Shown: positions 24,936-34,544, counted from the first letter of the stretch. The stretch is 64,000 nt of DNA from Runella sp. SP2 (GCF_003711225.1 NZ_CP031030.1:3286001-3350000); one strand, 5' to 3'. Program-made: numbers and translations. Notes: generated by a model not told the origin, from the letters alone.

Positions 24936-25657
24936 TAGGCAAAAATTTTGGCCATATCTGCCCGCGATTTCATGCTTAGGTCGTTGTTTTTGATGAATTT
25001 TTCAACGTCGTCGGCGCGGTCGCCCAAGGCTTCCAATAGTTTCTTTTTTGATGTGCCAATCTGAAACAACGTGTTGCCTCGAACGGCGAAATATTGCGGG
25101 CTTTTTGAAATTTTGGTATCCCGACTTCCCGTGCCAAGCGCTTCGTTGAAGGTGGGCTTAATGATGTTTAGTTTGGTATATTCTACCAACGAAATTCGTC
25201 CCGCCGCAATCAGTTCCATAAATCCTTGCACGGGCTCTTCCGCCCGAAATTGTCGCGCATTCATAAACACGCGGCGTTCGGCACCTTCAATCGTAAAAAA
25301 GCGCACCATGCTCCCACTCACCGCCCGAATTTCGTTGGCAGGCGTTTTGATTTCTACTTCATTGGCGTACAAATCAAGGCGAATTGGCACGTTGGCAACA
25401 CTATCTCCTTCGCGGCCAGGAGGCCCAATTTTTTGGAATAACTTAATACTTCCCTCTTTCCAAGTAGAATCAAGGTACGGATTTCCGACTACTTCCCCGC
25501 GCGGCCCTTTGATGCCAAAAAGCCCTACGTTGGCATTAAGTGGCACCTTTAGTCCTTCGGTATTCATCATATCCCGAGCTACGTTACTCATATTTTGGGC
25601 TACCGTACTAAACGACAGCCAACTTGCGCAGAAAAAGAAAAAAAAGGGTCGAAACAT
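24920..25657 (-). CDS. Exported protein of unknown function
   Basis: A 245-residue protein with an N-terminal hydrophobic stretch (MFRPFFFFFCASWLSFSTVAQ) that looks like a signal peptide. Recognisable blocks are GLFGIKGPRGEVVGNPYLDSTW and ELIAAGRISLVEYTKLNI, then ALGDRADDVEKFIKNNDLSMK near the end. I do not recognise a named domain; relatives seem frequent in Cytophagales. Its last 16 bp overlap the end of the EEP gene on the other strand. Confidence 0.8.
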   Translation of the reverse strand: MFRPFFFFFCASWLSFSTVAQNMSNVARDMMNTEGLKVPLNANVGLFGIKGPRGEVVGNPYLDSTWKEGSIKLFQKIGPPGREGDSVANVPIRLDLYANEVEIKTPANEIRAVSGSMVRFFTIEGAERRVFMNARQFRAEEPVQGFMELIAAGRISLVEYTKLNIIKPTFNEALGTGSRDTKISKSPQYFAVRGNTLFQIGTSKKKLLEALGDRADDVEKFIKNNDLSMKSRADMAKIFAYYNNL

Positions 25658-25853
25658 GGTTATAAAGAAGAGGTTATCGTTTGTGAGTTAACGTAAAACT
25701 ACAACGATTTTTTGTCTGCTAGGTGGACAAAGCTTCGGTTTATTTTTCTAAAAAGCCTCACCGTGACTTTTCTCAACCAGCTGTATGACTTTTCTCATGG
25801 AAAATATCAATAAAAATGGGTGATTTTGAGAAAATTAAAAGACAAAAACTACC

Positions 25854-26300
25854 ATGGCCAAGAATCCTAAATTCGACCTCCAACGATTTCATTTTGAACA
25901 TCGGCTTTGGGGAAAAGAAATTGATTTTGTCAACGAAGAAGTGACCATTTTTGCGCATTTGCTCGACGAAATGAAGGTCATTTTACCCACTGACTTAGCG
26001 ACAGATTTTGCCGAGACGCTTCAGCGTGTTGCGCGGGAAATTGAGCATTTTAAACGCGTCAACAATACCCTCAAAAGCGAGATTCACGCCCAAGAAAACG
26101 TCATGGCCATCGCCCTGAAAAACGAAACGGTTCAATACAACGACGACATTTGGGCAACGCAGGTGTATCTGCGGGAAAAGATGGATTTTTACCACGACAA
26201 TTACCGCAAATTCAAAACCGAATTCCGTTTGTTTATTGGCAAAGACCTAGAAAATCATTTTTCGCTGAAGGCGGTTGCATCGCTACAAGAAACCGCCTAA
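25854..26300 (+). CDS. Small helical protein of unknown function
   Basis: A 148-residue soluble protein starting MAKNPKFDLQRFHFEHRLWGKEI. It has long charged helices with heptad character (FAETLQRVAREIEHFKRV, LKSEIHAQENVMAIAL), so coiled-coil or all-alpha dimer formation is likely. No signal peptide, metal motif or named domain is visible. The next gene starts 55 bp downstream on the same strand. Confidence 0.75.
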   Translation: MAKNPKFDLQRFHFEHRLWGKEIDFVNEEVTIFAHLLDEMKVILPTDLATDFAETLQRVAREIEHFKRVNNTLKSEIHAQENVMAIALKNETVQYNDDIWATQVYLREKMDFYHDNYRKFKTEFRLFIGKDLENHFSLKAVASLQETA

Positions 26301-26354
26301 GGCTTGATTTTTATAGGAGGACTGTGTAAGTTGTCGCCAGAATCAGATATTCAA

Positions 26355-27188
26355 ATGCGACAACTTATTTTTTTTGTGCTATTAACCAGCCACATTTCGG
26401 TTTGTGCTCAACACCCCACCCTTGAGCAAAACCTCACCGACTACCTTGCGAAGTTGCCCTCTTCGGTAAAGGTCAATTATCGCGTCGAATCACTTGAAGG
26501 AAAACCTTACGCAAGCCTTGGAGACGACGAACGGGTGCCGTCTGCCAGTATCATCAAAATCCCTATTTTGGTCGAAGTCATGGAGCAAGTCAAGGCCCAA
26601 CGCTTTGAACTTACCGACTATTATACCCTTCAAAACACCGACAAAGTAGGCGGAGCAGGGACTATTTTTCAGGAACGTGAAGGCAAAGCTTTTACCTACG
26701 AGCAACTTGCCCACCAGATGATGGTGGCAAGCGACAACACTGCAACTAACATCTTGATTCGGAAAGTAGGGCGCGAAGCCGTCAACGAACGAATGAAAAC
26801 GCTTGGTTTTTCCAATCTCCAACTCAATCGGGTGATGATGGACACCGCCGCCGTGGCCAAAGGCATCGAAAATTACGTGAATGCGACCGAAATCAACCGC
26901 TTACTCAGCCTTATTTACCAGCGTAAAGTTGCCACGCCCGCGCTTTGTGATTTGATGGTGGCGTTTTTACTTGACAATCAAGACACTAGTACCCTGCCTT
27001 CGCTCATTCCTCGGCAAGTAGGCATTGCCCATAAAACGGGAACGCTCACTTACATTCGGGGCGATGCAGGAATTATTTTTACCAAAAAGCCCTTTGTTAT
27101 TTCCATATTTGTACGTGGTGCCGACCTTAGCAGGGCCGAAACCATCATCGCAGAAATCGGCAAAATAGGCTACGAAGCATTAAAATAG
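26355..27188 (+). CDS. Class A beta-lactamase-related serine hydrolase
   Basis: Start at 26355 (MRQLIFFVLLTSHISVCAQ) begins a signal peptide; the in-frame ATG at 26304 is rejected because it would place 17 charged or polar residues before it. The 277-residue product has the penicillin-recognising serine-enzyme motifs: S65-IIK68, S126-DN128 and K227-TG229. In the omega-loop zone, where class A enzymes have ExxLN, this protein reads VMMDTAAVAKG, so the deacylating Glu is absent at the expected place and an Asp may occupy the region. It may be a PBP-like peptidase or a poor hydrolase rather than a true resistance enzyme. Confidence 0.88.
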   Translation: MRQLIFFVLLTSHISVCAQHPTLEQNLTDYLAKLPSSVKVNYRVESLEGKPYASLGDDERVPSASIIKIPILVEVMEQVKAQRFELTDYYTLQNTDKVGGAGTIFQEREGKAFTYEQLAHQMMVASDNTATNILIRKVGREAVNERMKTLGFSNLQLNRVMMDTAAVAKGIENYVNATEINRLLSLIYQRKVATPALCDLMVAFLLDNQDTSTLPSLIPRQVGIAHKTGTLTYIRGDAGIIFTKKPFVISIFVRGADLSRAETIIAEIGKIGYEALK

Positions 27189-27221
27189 AATCAAATCATC
27201 AACCCTAATAACTCCATATCC

Positions 27222-28775
27222 ATGAATACCATTTTTGATTTTTTGGGACAAATTCCTTGGTGGTGTTGGCCCATTGTTTTTCTCGCAATTGTTGCCATTC
27301 GGGACATTAATCAGAAAAAACATACCATCAAACACAACTTTCCCGTGGTGGGTCACTTACGGTATTGGATTGAAACCATTGGGCCTGAATTTCGGCAGTA
27401 CATTGTAGCCAACAACCGCGAAGAACTTCCCTTCAACCGTCGGCAGCGGTCGTGGATTTATGCTTCGTCCAAACGCGAAAATAATTTCCAGGGTTTCGGA
27501 ACAGACCAAGACGTGAATGGAGCAGGGTACATTTTTATCAAGCCCGCTTTGCTTACCAAACGCCTCCCCAAAGACCACCCTTACCGCGAAAATCCGTACG
27601 TTTTGCCTTCGGCAAAGGTGATTGGCTTACCGCACGGTCGCCGCAAACCCTATCGTCCTAAGCAAGTGATTAATATTTCGGGCATGAGCTTTGGGTCGTT
27701 GTCGGCGCGTGCGATTGAGTCGTTGAACAAAGGGGCGGCCAAGTTTGGCTGCTACCACAACACGGGCGAAGGCGGTTTTTCGCCCTACCACAACAACGGC
27801 GGCGATGTAGTGCTAAATATAGGAACCGCTTACTTTGGCATCCGCGACGATGATGGGAATTTTGTGATGCAAAAACTGGTGGATTTGACCAAAAGCAACC
27901 CGTCCATTCGGATGTTGGAGCTGAAACTGTCACAAGGCGCAAAGCCTGGGAAAGGAGGCGTATTGCCTGCGTCAAAAATCACCCAAGAAATCGCCGACAT
28001 CCGCCACATTCCGATGGGTAAAGACGTGATTTCGCCCGCGGCGCACAGTGCGTTTTCAAACATTCCCGAAATGATTGACTTCATCGAAAGCATGGCCGAC
28101 GCCACAGGGCTGCCTGTGGGCATTAAAGCCGCCGTAGGGAAGCTAGAAATGTGGGAAGAGCTGGCCGAATTGATGGTAAAAACGGGCAAAGGCCCCGATT
28201 TTATTGCCATCGACGGTGGCGAAGGAGGAACGGGAGCGGCACCACCGTCGTTTGCCGACCACGTTTCGCTGCCTTGGGTCTATGCGTTTTCGAGTGTGTA
28301 TAAAATTTTCAAAAAGCACAACCTTACCCACCGCGTTACGTTCATTGGTTCGGGCAAACTTGGCTTACCTGCGCAAGCCATTATGGCCTTTTCGATGGGC
28401 GTCGATGTCATCAATATTGCCCGCGAAGCCATGATTTCAATCGGTTGTATTCAGGCCCAAGTCTGCCACAACAACCGCTGCCCGACGGGTATTGCCACCC
28501 AAAACAAATGGTTGCAAGCAGGGGTTGACCCTACGTTGAAAAGCGAGCGTTTTTACAATTATGCCAAAACCCTCACCAAAGAAGTGCTGGAGATTTCGGT
28601 TGCCTGCGGCTACGAGCACCCTTCTCAGTTTACCATGGATGATGTGGACGTAGCAATGGGCGACAATAACCACACTCGCCCGCTCCGAATCGCATACGAA
28701 TACGAAAAAGTACCCGTAACTTACGATGGAATTCATAAGTTGGTCAATTGTGAACACTTAGGTGGAAAAAATTAA
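27222..28775 (+). CDS. FMN-binding glutamate-synthase-like protein
   Basis: A 517-residue protein with an N-terminal transmembrane helix (about 12-28) and a TIM-barrel domain matching the FMN/Fe-S domain of GltB. FMN-barrel signatures include ISGMSFGSLSARAIESLNKGA, GEGGFSPYH, LKLSQGAKPGKGG and DGGEGGTGAAP. A cluster-type Cys pattern (GCIQAQVCHNNRCPTG) would bind [3Fe-4S]. It lacks the amidotransferase and central domains of true glutamate synthase, so it is one of the membrane-anchored GltB-related oxidoreductases whose substrate is uncertain. Confidence 0.92.
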   Translation: MNTIFDFLGQIPWWCWPIVFLAIVAIRDINQKKHTIKHNFPVVGHLRYWIETIGPEFRQYIVANNREELPFNRRQRSWIYASSKRENNFQGFGTDQDVNGAGYIFIKPALLTKRLPKDHPYRENPYVLPSAKVIGLPHGRRKPYRPKQVINISGMSFGSLSARAIESLNKGAAKFGCYHNTGEGGFSPYHNNGGDVVLNIGTAYFGIRDDDGNFVMQKLVDLTKSNPSIRMLELKLSQGAKPGKGGVLPASKITQEIADIRHIPMGKDVISPAAHSAFSNIPEMIDFIESMADATGLPVGIKAAVGKLEMWEELAELMVKTGKGPDFIAIDGGEGGTGAAPPSFADHVSLPWVYAFSSVYKIFKKHNLTHRVTFIGSGKLGLPAQAIMAFSMGVDVINIAREAMISIGCIQAQVCHNNRCPTGIATQNKWLQAGVDPTLKSERFYNYAKTLTKEVLEISVACGYEHPSQFTMDDVDVAMGDNNHTRPLRIAYEYEKVPVTYDGIHKLVNCEHLGGKN

Positions 28776-28809
28776 ACAGTGCAGTGAGTTGCTCACAATC
28801 CAAATAGGG

Positions 28810-28838
28810 AAGCGGGTTGCTTACAACCCGCTTTTTTA
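28810..28838 (+). terminator. Intrinsic terminator
   Basis: AAGCGGGTTG (28810-28819) pairs with CAACCCGCTT (28824-28833) around a CTTA loop, followed by a T-rich run. It ends the glutamate-synthase-like transcript. Confidence 0.9.
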
Positions 28839-28978
28839 TTTAACAAACTAACCAATTCACAAAGAAAAAAGGCCATTTCATAAAACATTTCAGCCATTTC
28901 ATTAAATATTTCCGTACAAAAACTATCCCAATAAAGCCCCCCTCGTCCAATGAAAAACAGGTATAACTCCTTTCTTTC

Positions 28979-30076
28979 ATGTCAGACGAAAAAATCTACC
29001 AACTTGCACTTCATTTGACAAACGGCCTTGGCAGTATTCTCATTCGACAGTTAATTGCCCACTTCGGAAGTGCCAAAAAAATCTTTCAGGCCAACCTCAA
29101 AAGCCTAACGAGAGTCAACGGAATTGGAGACGCGACGGCGCGAATAATACTCCAAAAAGAGGGGATTCGAGAAGCAGAAAATGAGTTTAAAAAACTAGCT
29201 TCCGTCGATGGAAAATTACTTTTTTATACTGATCCCGAATTTCCAACGCGTTTCAAATCGCTCTACGACGCCCCTGTATTACTGTACGGGAAGGGGAATT
29301 TCAATCTCAACGAAGGTCGGTTTGTGGGGGTGGTCGGAACGCGTAAAGCAACGGATTATGGCAAAAATACCTGCGAACAGATTGTGGAAGGATTGGCCAA
29401 CAAAGGAGTGACGATTGTGAGTGGATTGGCCTACGGCATCGACATTGCTACGCACCGCGCTTGTGTCAAACTCCGCGTGCCCACCCTCGGAGCCATGGCC
29501 ACGGGGCTTGACCTTATTTACCCTTCGACTCACGCCAAAACTGCCCAAGAAATGCAAGCCAACGGAGGGATTTTAACGGAATATCCGTTGGGAACCAAAC
29601 CTGATTTTATGCGTTTCCCCGCTCGCAATCGCATTATTGCGGGCTTGTCTGACGCCATTATTGTCGTAGAAGCAGCCGAAAAAGGAGGTGCACTCATTAC
29701 GGCCGAATATGCCAACAATTATAACCGCGACGTATTTGCCGTTCCAGGGAATCTAACCAATTCGTATTCTACGGGCTGTAATCAGCTCATTCGCACGCAC
29801 AAGGCGCAGATATTTACGGGCGTTGATGATTTATTAGAATCACTCAGTTGGCTTCCAGATGGTACCGCTTCGACCATACCTCCTGCTCTTCCCGAACATT
29901 TTACCCAAGCTGAGAGCACCATCGTTTCGCTTCTGCGCCAAAAGGGAGAAATGCAGATTGACGAACTCGCATGGGAAAGCCAAATTCACTTAGGCAAGTT
30001 GTCTCCACTTTTACTAAATTTGGAACTTCAGGGATACCTCCGAAGCTTGCCAGGCAAGAAGTTTGCCTTGGCCTAA
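28979..30076 (+). CDS. dprA: DNA-processing protein DprA
   Basis: A 365-residue protein that protects incoming single-stranded DNA and loads RecA in natural transformation. N-terminal helix-hairpin-helix region (about 30-60, NGIGDATARIIL), then a Rossmann-like domain: VGVVGTRKATDYGKN, VSGLAYGIDIATHRA, GTKPDFMRFPARNRIIAGLSD and VVEAAEKGGALITAEYA. A C-terminal winged-helix segment (about 305-365) is present. This is the full-length form. Confidence 0.96.
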   Translation: MSDEKIYQLALHLTNGLGSILIRQLIAHFGSAKKIFQANLKSLTRVNGIGDATARIILQKEGIREAENEFKKLASVDGKLLFYTDPEFPTRFKSLYDAPVLLYGKGNFNLNEGRFVGVVGTRKATDYGKNTCEQIVEGLANKGVTIVSGLAYGIDIATHRACVKLRVPTLGAMATGLDLIYPSTHAKTAQEMQANGGILTEYPLGTKPDFMRFPARNRIIAGLSDAIIVVEAAEKGGALITAEYANNYNRDVFAVPGNLTNSYSTGCNQLIRTHKAQIFTGVDDLLESLSWLPDGTASTIPPALPEHFTQAESTIVSLLRQKGEMQIDELAWESQIHLGKLSPLLLNLELQGYLRSLPGKKFALA

Positions 30077-30118
30077 GTAACCAAAAAAAATCATACCATC
30101 ATCAAAACCTAATTTACC

Positions 30119-30934
30119 TTGATACCTTCAATCACTTTAAACAACGGCATTGAAATGCCCCAATTAGGACTCGGCGTGTATGACCCTCAGCCTGGCCACG
30201 ATATTCGGCAAGCAGTTTTGTGGGCATTAGAGCTTGGGTATCGGCTCATTGATACGGCCGCAGCCTATCACAATGAAATTGAAGTAGGACAAGCCATGCG
30301 CGACAGCGGTCTAGCGCGCGAAGATATTTTCTTGACTACCAAAGTTTGGAACGATGACCAAGGCTATGAATCAACCCTCAAAGCATTTGAAGAAAGCCTG
30401 CGTAAACTCAACACCGATTACGTTGATTTGTACCTGATTCACTGGCCTGTACGTGCACATCGAATCCAAACGTGGAAAGCCCTTGAAAAAATTTATGCCG
30501 ATGGCAAGGCCCGTGCAATTGGCGTTTCCAATTATTATGCACCTCATTTTGAAGAGCTTTGGCCGCACACATCTATCGTTCCAGCCGTTAATCAAATTGA
30601 GCTAAGTCCGTATTGTCACTTGCCCGAAGAATTGAACTACTGTCGCCAACGAGGTATTCAAATTGAAGGGTATGCGCCTTTGGTGCGAGGACTTAAATCC
30701 GATGACCCGCGGCTCATCAACATCGCTGAAAAATACAACAAAAGTACGTTTCAAGTGCTTATCCGTTGGACACTTCAGCAAGGAGCCATCACGATTCCAA
30801 AATCGGTTTCAAAACACCGTATCGCAGCCAATATAGACGTTTTTGACTTTGAATTGTCGGCCGAAGATGTTACAGAAATGAATACCTGGCACGACGATAC
30901 CCGCATCGCCTGGAACCCTATGGAGTTTTTGTAA
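30119..30934 (+). CDS. Aldo/keto reductase
   Basis: A 271-residue NADPH-dependent carbonyl reductase. I use a TTG start at 30119: an in-frame TAA sits at 30110, and the next ATG (residue 14) would remove the N-terminal hairpin (ITLNNGIEMPQLGLG) conserved in the family. Catalytic tetrad Asp/Tyr/Lys/His are visible in LIDTAAAYHNE, LTTKVWNDD and LIHWPV; NQIELSPYCHLPEE and ITIPKSVSKHRI mark cofactor binding. The Rpn gene starts 3 bp after the stop. Confidence 0.9.
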   Translation: MIPSITLNNGIEMPQLGLGVYDPQPGHDIRQAVLWALELGYRLIDTAAAYHNEIEVGQAMRDSGLAREDIFLTTKVWNDDQGYESTLKAFEESLRKLNTDYVDLYLIHWPVRAHRIQTWKALEKIYADGKARAIGVSNYYAPHFEELWPHTSIVPAVNQIELSPYCHLPEELNYCRQRGIQIEGYAPLVRGLKSDDPRLINIAEKYNKSTFQVLIRWTLQQGAITIPKSVSKHRIAANIDVFDFELSAEDVTEMNTWHDDTRIAWNPMEFL

Positions 30935-30937
30935 GGA

Positions 30938-31858
30938 ATGAAAAACAAATCATCTATTACTTCTCCCCACAACAAACTTGTCAAAGAACTTTTCTCTGAC
31001 CGTCAGCTTGCGCGTGCTTTTTTGGAAGAAATGCTTCCTAGTGAAGTCGTGTATTTACTGAATTTAGAGTCCCTTCAACACCAAAATAATTCGTATTTAT
31101 CTCCACCCATGGAGGAAATATTTTCCGATGTGGTCGTTGAAGTCAACCTAAAAAATAGCGACGATTCACTACAAATATCCCTCTTGATTGAACATAAATC
31201 ATACAAAGATCCTCGCGTGAGTTTTCAACTTATGCGTTATTTAGCAGAAGGATACTGGCAGCAGTTAAAAAACAAACAACCCCTCCGCCCCATAGTCCCC
31301 CTCTTGTTCTATCATGGAAGGCAGCGCTGGCGTTTAAAACAAATGGAGGACTTTTTCCCCAATTACCCTCCAATTTTCCAGCGGTATATTCCTTCGTTTG
31401 GGATAGAATTTGTCAGCTTAATTCAAATGCAAGACGAACGCTTAGTGCAATTGAGAGACGGAGTACTGAGTGCAACTCTTGGGTTATTACGCTATTCTCA
31501 TGATTGGCCAACATTGCTTAAACGATTACCGAGAATCATGGAGTCGCTAAGTTCTTCCCACGGAACTGGCTTTGTTATGAGTTTGTTTGTATATTTGTTT
31601 AGCGTGACCGAACTGACGGTAGAACAGTTAAAAGAAAATTTACCAGAAGAGATAAAAACGACTTTTATGAGCACCTACGATAGAATCATGGCCGAAGGCA
31701 TTGAAAAAGGCATCGAGAAAGGCATTGAAAAAGGTATTGAAAAGACGATATTGAATGCTTTTGATAACGGAATTGCCTTGGAGACAATTCGTGTTATTAC
31801 GGGTGAAAGTGACGAAAAAATCAAACAAGTGCTGCAACGCAATCACCGCCTAGCCTAA
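30938..31858 (+). CDS. Rpn-family recombination-promoting nuclease / putative transposase-related protein
   Basis: A 306-residue PD-(D/E)xK-type protein of the Rpn/YhgA family. It begins SPHNKLVKELFSDRQLARAFLEEMLP, then carries the catalytic-like region FSDVVVEV followed by LLIEHKSYKDPRVSFQLMRYL, and PLLFYHGRQRW. E. coli Rpn proteins promote RecA-independent recombination and have also been linked to phage defence. Near the end it has four perfect GIEK tetrapeptide repeats encoded by a 12-nt tandem repeat. Its end overlaps the DegT gene by 9 bp on the opposite strand. Confidence 0.9.
   Translation: MKNKSSITSPHNKLVKELFSDRQLARAFLEEMLPSEVVYLLNLESLQHQNNSYLSPPMEEIFSDVVVEVNLKNSDDSLQISLLIEHKSYKDPRVSFQLMRYLAEGYWQQLKNKQPLRPIVPLLFYHGRQRWRLKQMEDFFPNYPPIFQRYIPSFGIEFVSLIQMQDERLVQLRDGVLSATLGLLRYSHDWPTLLKRLPRIMESLSSSHGTGFVMSLFVYLFSVTELTVEQLKENLPEEIKTTFMSTYDRIMAEGIEKGIEKGIEKGIEKTILNAFDNGIALETIRVITGESDEKIKQVLQRNHRLA
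31697..31744 (+). repeat. Tandem 12-nt repeat inside the Rpn gene
   Basis: Four copies of GGCATTGAAAAA with small synonymous changes encode GIEK x4. A unit of 12 nt keeps the frame if copy number changes, so strand slippage would alter linker length without breaking the protein. Confidence 0.85.
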
Positions 31859-32977
31859 GGTACGTTTCAGTACTTTCGTGACTCGTTGAAGATCGTCTTC
31901 AGTCAAATTTGACCCCGACGGAAGGCATAGCCCATCGTCAAAAAGTATTTCGGCTATCTGCCCACCGTAGAAAGGTGCACCCTCAAATACAGGCTGGAGG
32001 TGCATGGGTTTCCATAACGGACGCGCTTCAATGTTCTCTGCTGCCAAAGCTATTCGTAGGACTTCGCGCGTCACACCGCTCGTTTTTGTTGCATCCACCC
32101 GAATACAGCTCAACCAGCGATTCGCATAACTCCCTTCTCTTTCAGGCTGAAAAGTAATACGCTCGTCGCCAGCAAAGGCTTGTTGGTACCATGCAAAACT
32201 AGCCCTACGCTGGCTTACACGCTCGTCGATAACCTGCATTTGGCCACGGCCAATTCCCGCACAAATGTTGCTCATTCGGTAATTATAACCAATCTGCGAA
32301 TGTTGGTAATGAGGGGCATTGTCGCGGGCTTGGGTGGCTAAAAAACGAGACTGTTGTATCAATTTTTCATCATCGGAAAGCAACGCCCCACCACCCGAAG
32401 TGGTGATGATTTTATTTCCATTAAAAGACAAAATATTCAGTTTCCCAAAACTTCCCAATTTACGTCCCTTCCAACTCGCCCCCAGCCCTTCGGCAGCATC
32501 TTCGATGAGGGGAACTTCGTAACGTGCACACACCTCTACGATTTCGTCAATTTTGGCGGGCATACCGTACAAATGCACCGCAATCACCGCTTTCACTTTT
32601 TTCCCTTTGGCTCGTTCGCCTTTAATCGCCTCCTCTAACGCCTCGGGACAAATATTCCACGTTTCCCATTCTGAATCCACAAATACGGGCATAGCTCCTT
32701 GATACACAATAGGATTGGCAGACGCAGCAAAGGTAAATGACTGACAAATAACGACATCTCCCTGCCCTACCCCGAGCATCACCAAAGCCAAATGCAATGC
32801 CGCCGTCCCCGAAGACAACGCCGCCGCATGGCCTACACCTACATACCGACTCAGGTCTTGCTCAAAACCATCGACATTAGGCCCCAGTGGTGCTACCCAA
32901 TTGGTTTCAAATGCTTCTTGTACGTACTTTTGTTCGTGGCCGCTCATGTGCGGCGAGGAAAGCCAAATTTTATTCAT
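31850..32977 (-). CDS. DegT/DnrJ/EryC1/StrS-family PLP aminotransferase
   Basis: A 375-residue pyridoxal-phosphate enzyme of the sugar aminotransferase group. Motifs: SSPHMSGHEQKYVQEAFETNW, LSSGTAALHLALVMLG, the PLP-site IEDAAEGLGASWKG, the lysine region ILSFNGNKIITTSGGG, and HYQHSQIGYNYRMSNICAG. It resembles PglE/PseC-type enzymes making amino sugars for glycans. No other glycan genes are adjacent except nagA, divergently arranged 66 bp away, so the pathway is unclear. Confidence 0.92.
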   Translation of the reverse strand: MNKIWLSSPHMSGHEQKYVQEAFETNWVAPLGPNVDGFEQDLSRYVGVGHAAALSSGTAALHLALVMLGVGQGDVVICQSFTFAASANPIVYQGAMPVFVDSEWETWNICPEALEEAIKGERAKGKKVKAVIAVHLYGMPAKIDEIVEVCARYEVPLIEDAAEGLGASWKGRKLGSFGKLNILSFNGNKIITTSGGGALLSDDEKLIQQSRFLATQARDNAPHYQHSQIGYNYRMSNICAGIGRGQMQVIDERVSQRRASFAWYQQAFAGDERITFQPEREGSYANRWLSCIRVDATKTSGVTREVLRIALAAENIEARPLWKPMHLQPVFEGAPFYGGQIAEILFDDGLCLPSGSNLTEDDLQRVTKVLKRTLG

Positions 32978-33043
32978 TATTCAGTAGAAATCTTGCCGAA
33001 AGTTCCACATCTTTCGGCAAGTTCGCAAATTAAACCCGATTCC

Positions 33044-34165
33044 ATGTACGCTCTGACCAATTGCACCATTTATACAGGCGAAACCGTCCTTACCCAACAC
33101 GCCGTGGTCGTTGACGGAGACCGCATCGACCGCATCGTACCTACGGAATTGATTCCGACCGACTTACCTATTTATGACCTGCAAAGTCACGACCTCACTG
33201 CAGGCTTTGTTGACATTCAATTGTACGGCGGGCAAACGGGCTTTTTGGTACGGGATTTATCGGCCGAATCGTTGGATGATATGGTCAATACTCACCAGCA
33301 AGACGGGACGGCGGCCATCATCCCTACCCTATATTCTACGTCTCGGGAACGGATTTTGAAGGCCATTGAAGTGACCAAAGCCTACATTGCGGCGGGAAAA
33401 ACGGGGGTACTGGGATTACACATTGAGGGGCCGTTTATCAACCCTGAAAAGAGAGGCGCGCACAGCGCCGCGCAAGTACGTATCCCCACCGAAACCGAAC
33501 TAGAGGAAATCATCGAGCAAAGCCAAGGGCTACTTACCCTGATGACGATTGCCCCCGAAATATGGCCTTTCCATCTTCTTGCTCGTCTCCAAAACAGCCA
33601 TATCCAGCTCTCGATGGGGCATACCAATGCGACTTACCAACAAGCCAAGACTTTTTTTGCCTCGGGAATTTCGATGGCAACGCACCTTTACAATGCCATG
33701 CGGCCTTTTGAAAGCCGCGAACCTGGGGTAGTTTCGGCCATTTGGGACACGCCAACGGTGCACGCCAGCATCATTGCCGACGGTCACCATTGCGACTCCG
33801 CTACCATCCGCATTGCCAAGCAACTCATGGGCAATCGCCTTTTTTTGATTTCGGACGCTACTTTGGCAAAAATTGAGCCTCAACGCTTTGTTTTTGAAGA
33901 CTTTACCGCTAACTACGACGGTCATCGCCTGCTCAACGACGATGGCAAATTGGCGGGTTCGGCCATCACGCTGCTCGATGCCGTCCGTTTTTGCGTCCAA
34001 ACAGTGGGGATTCCCAAAGAAGAAGTTTTTAGAATGGCCTCAACTTACCCTGCACAAGTGGTGGGTGTTGGTGAGCGTTTTGGAAAAATCAAAGCAGGTT
34101 ACACTGCCACGTTTGCCGTCCTCGACAACGACCAACGCCTCGTTTCTTTTTACCCACCTCGCTAA
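33044..34165 (+). CDS. nagA: N-acetylglucosamine-6-phosphate deacetylase
   Basis: A 373-residue amidohydrolase releasing acetate from GlcNAc-6-P. The ATG at 33044 (MYALTNCTIYTG) starts the family fold; upstream in-frame codons to 32792 run through the opposite DegT gene and are rejected. Visible motifs: GFVDIQLYGGQTGF, LGLHIEGPFINPEKRGAHS (metal Glu), LSMGHTNATYQQA (His), ATHLYNAMRPFESREPG (His), IIADGHHCD and LISDAT (catalytic Asp). Confidence 0.95.
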   Translation: MYALTNCTIYTGETVLTQHAVVVDGDRIDRIVPTELIPTDLPIYDLQSHDLTAGFVDIQLYGGQTGFLVRDLSAESLDDMVNTHQQDGTAAIIPTLYSTSRERILKAIEVTKAYIAAGKTGVLGLHIEGPFINPEKRGAHSAAQVRIPTETELEEIIEQSQGLLTLMTIAPEIWPFHLLARLQNSHIQLSMGHTNATYQQAKTFFASGISMATHLYNAMRPFESREPGVVSAIWDTPTVHASIIADGHHCDSATIRIAKQLMGNRLFLISDATLAKIEPQRFVFEDFTANYDGHRLLNDDGKLAGSAITLLDAVRFCVQTVGIPKEEVFRMASTYPAQVVGVGERFGKIKAGYTATFAVLDNDQRLVSFYPPR

Positions 34166-34198
34166 TAAAACTTAAAATCTCTCCCAAAAACCACTACA

Positions 34199-34486
34199 AT
34201 GAAACCAGAAAAACTAGCCTCCCTGACCGACGAGCAACTGCTCAAGCAGAAAAAAATAATCAAAAACACCCATAATATTATCCTAGCAGTGGGAACTTTA
34301 ACCCTATTTTTCGCCTGTGTAATGTTTGGCTACCACGTTGGGAAAGACGCCGCCACGGGTGGTCAAAGTACCTTCAATTACAAGCCGCTGCTACCTGTTA
34401 TTGTCTTCTTTATGCTTGGGTATGTAGTCGTTTCATCGGAGAAAAAATCCATTGACGACGAAATCAAGAAACGGAAGTTGGGGTAA
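34199..34486 (+). CDS. Small two-helix membrane protein, unknown
   Basis: A 95-residue protein with a charged N-terminus (LASLTDEQLLKQKKIIKN), two hydrophobic helices (about 25-46 and 60-80) and a Lys-rich C-terminus. No family is recognised. It lies 33 bp after nagA and is probably co-transcribed with it; the inverted repeat at 34501 would end the transcript. Confidence 0.75.
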   Translation: MKPEKLASLTDEQLLKQKKIIKNTHNIILAVGTLTLFFACVMFGYHVGKDAATGGQSTFNYKPLLPVIVFFMLGYVVVSSEKKSIDDEIKKRKLG

Positions 34487-34500
34487 ACATTAGGATAGTT

Positions 34501-34544
34501 CAATAGAATCCCCAGATGAAGAACCTAGTCTTGGGATTCTATTG
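34501..34544. terminator. Inverted repeat, probable terminator
   Basis: CAATAGAATCCC (34501-34512) and GGGATTCTATTG (34533-34544) are perfectly complementary around a 20-nt loop. No strong T-run follows, so a factor-independent role is less certain. Confidence 0.5.
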
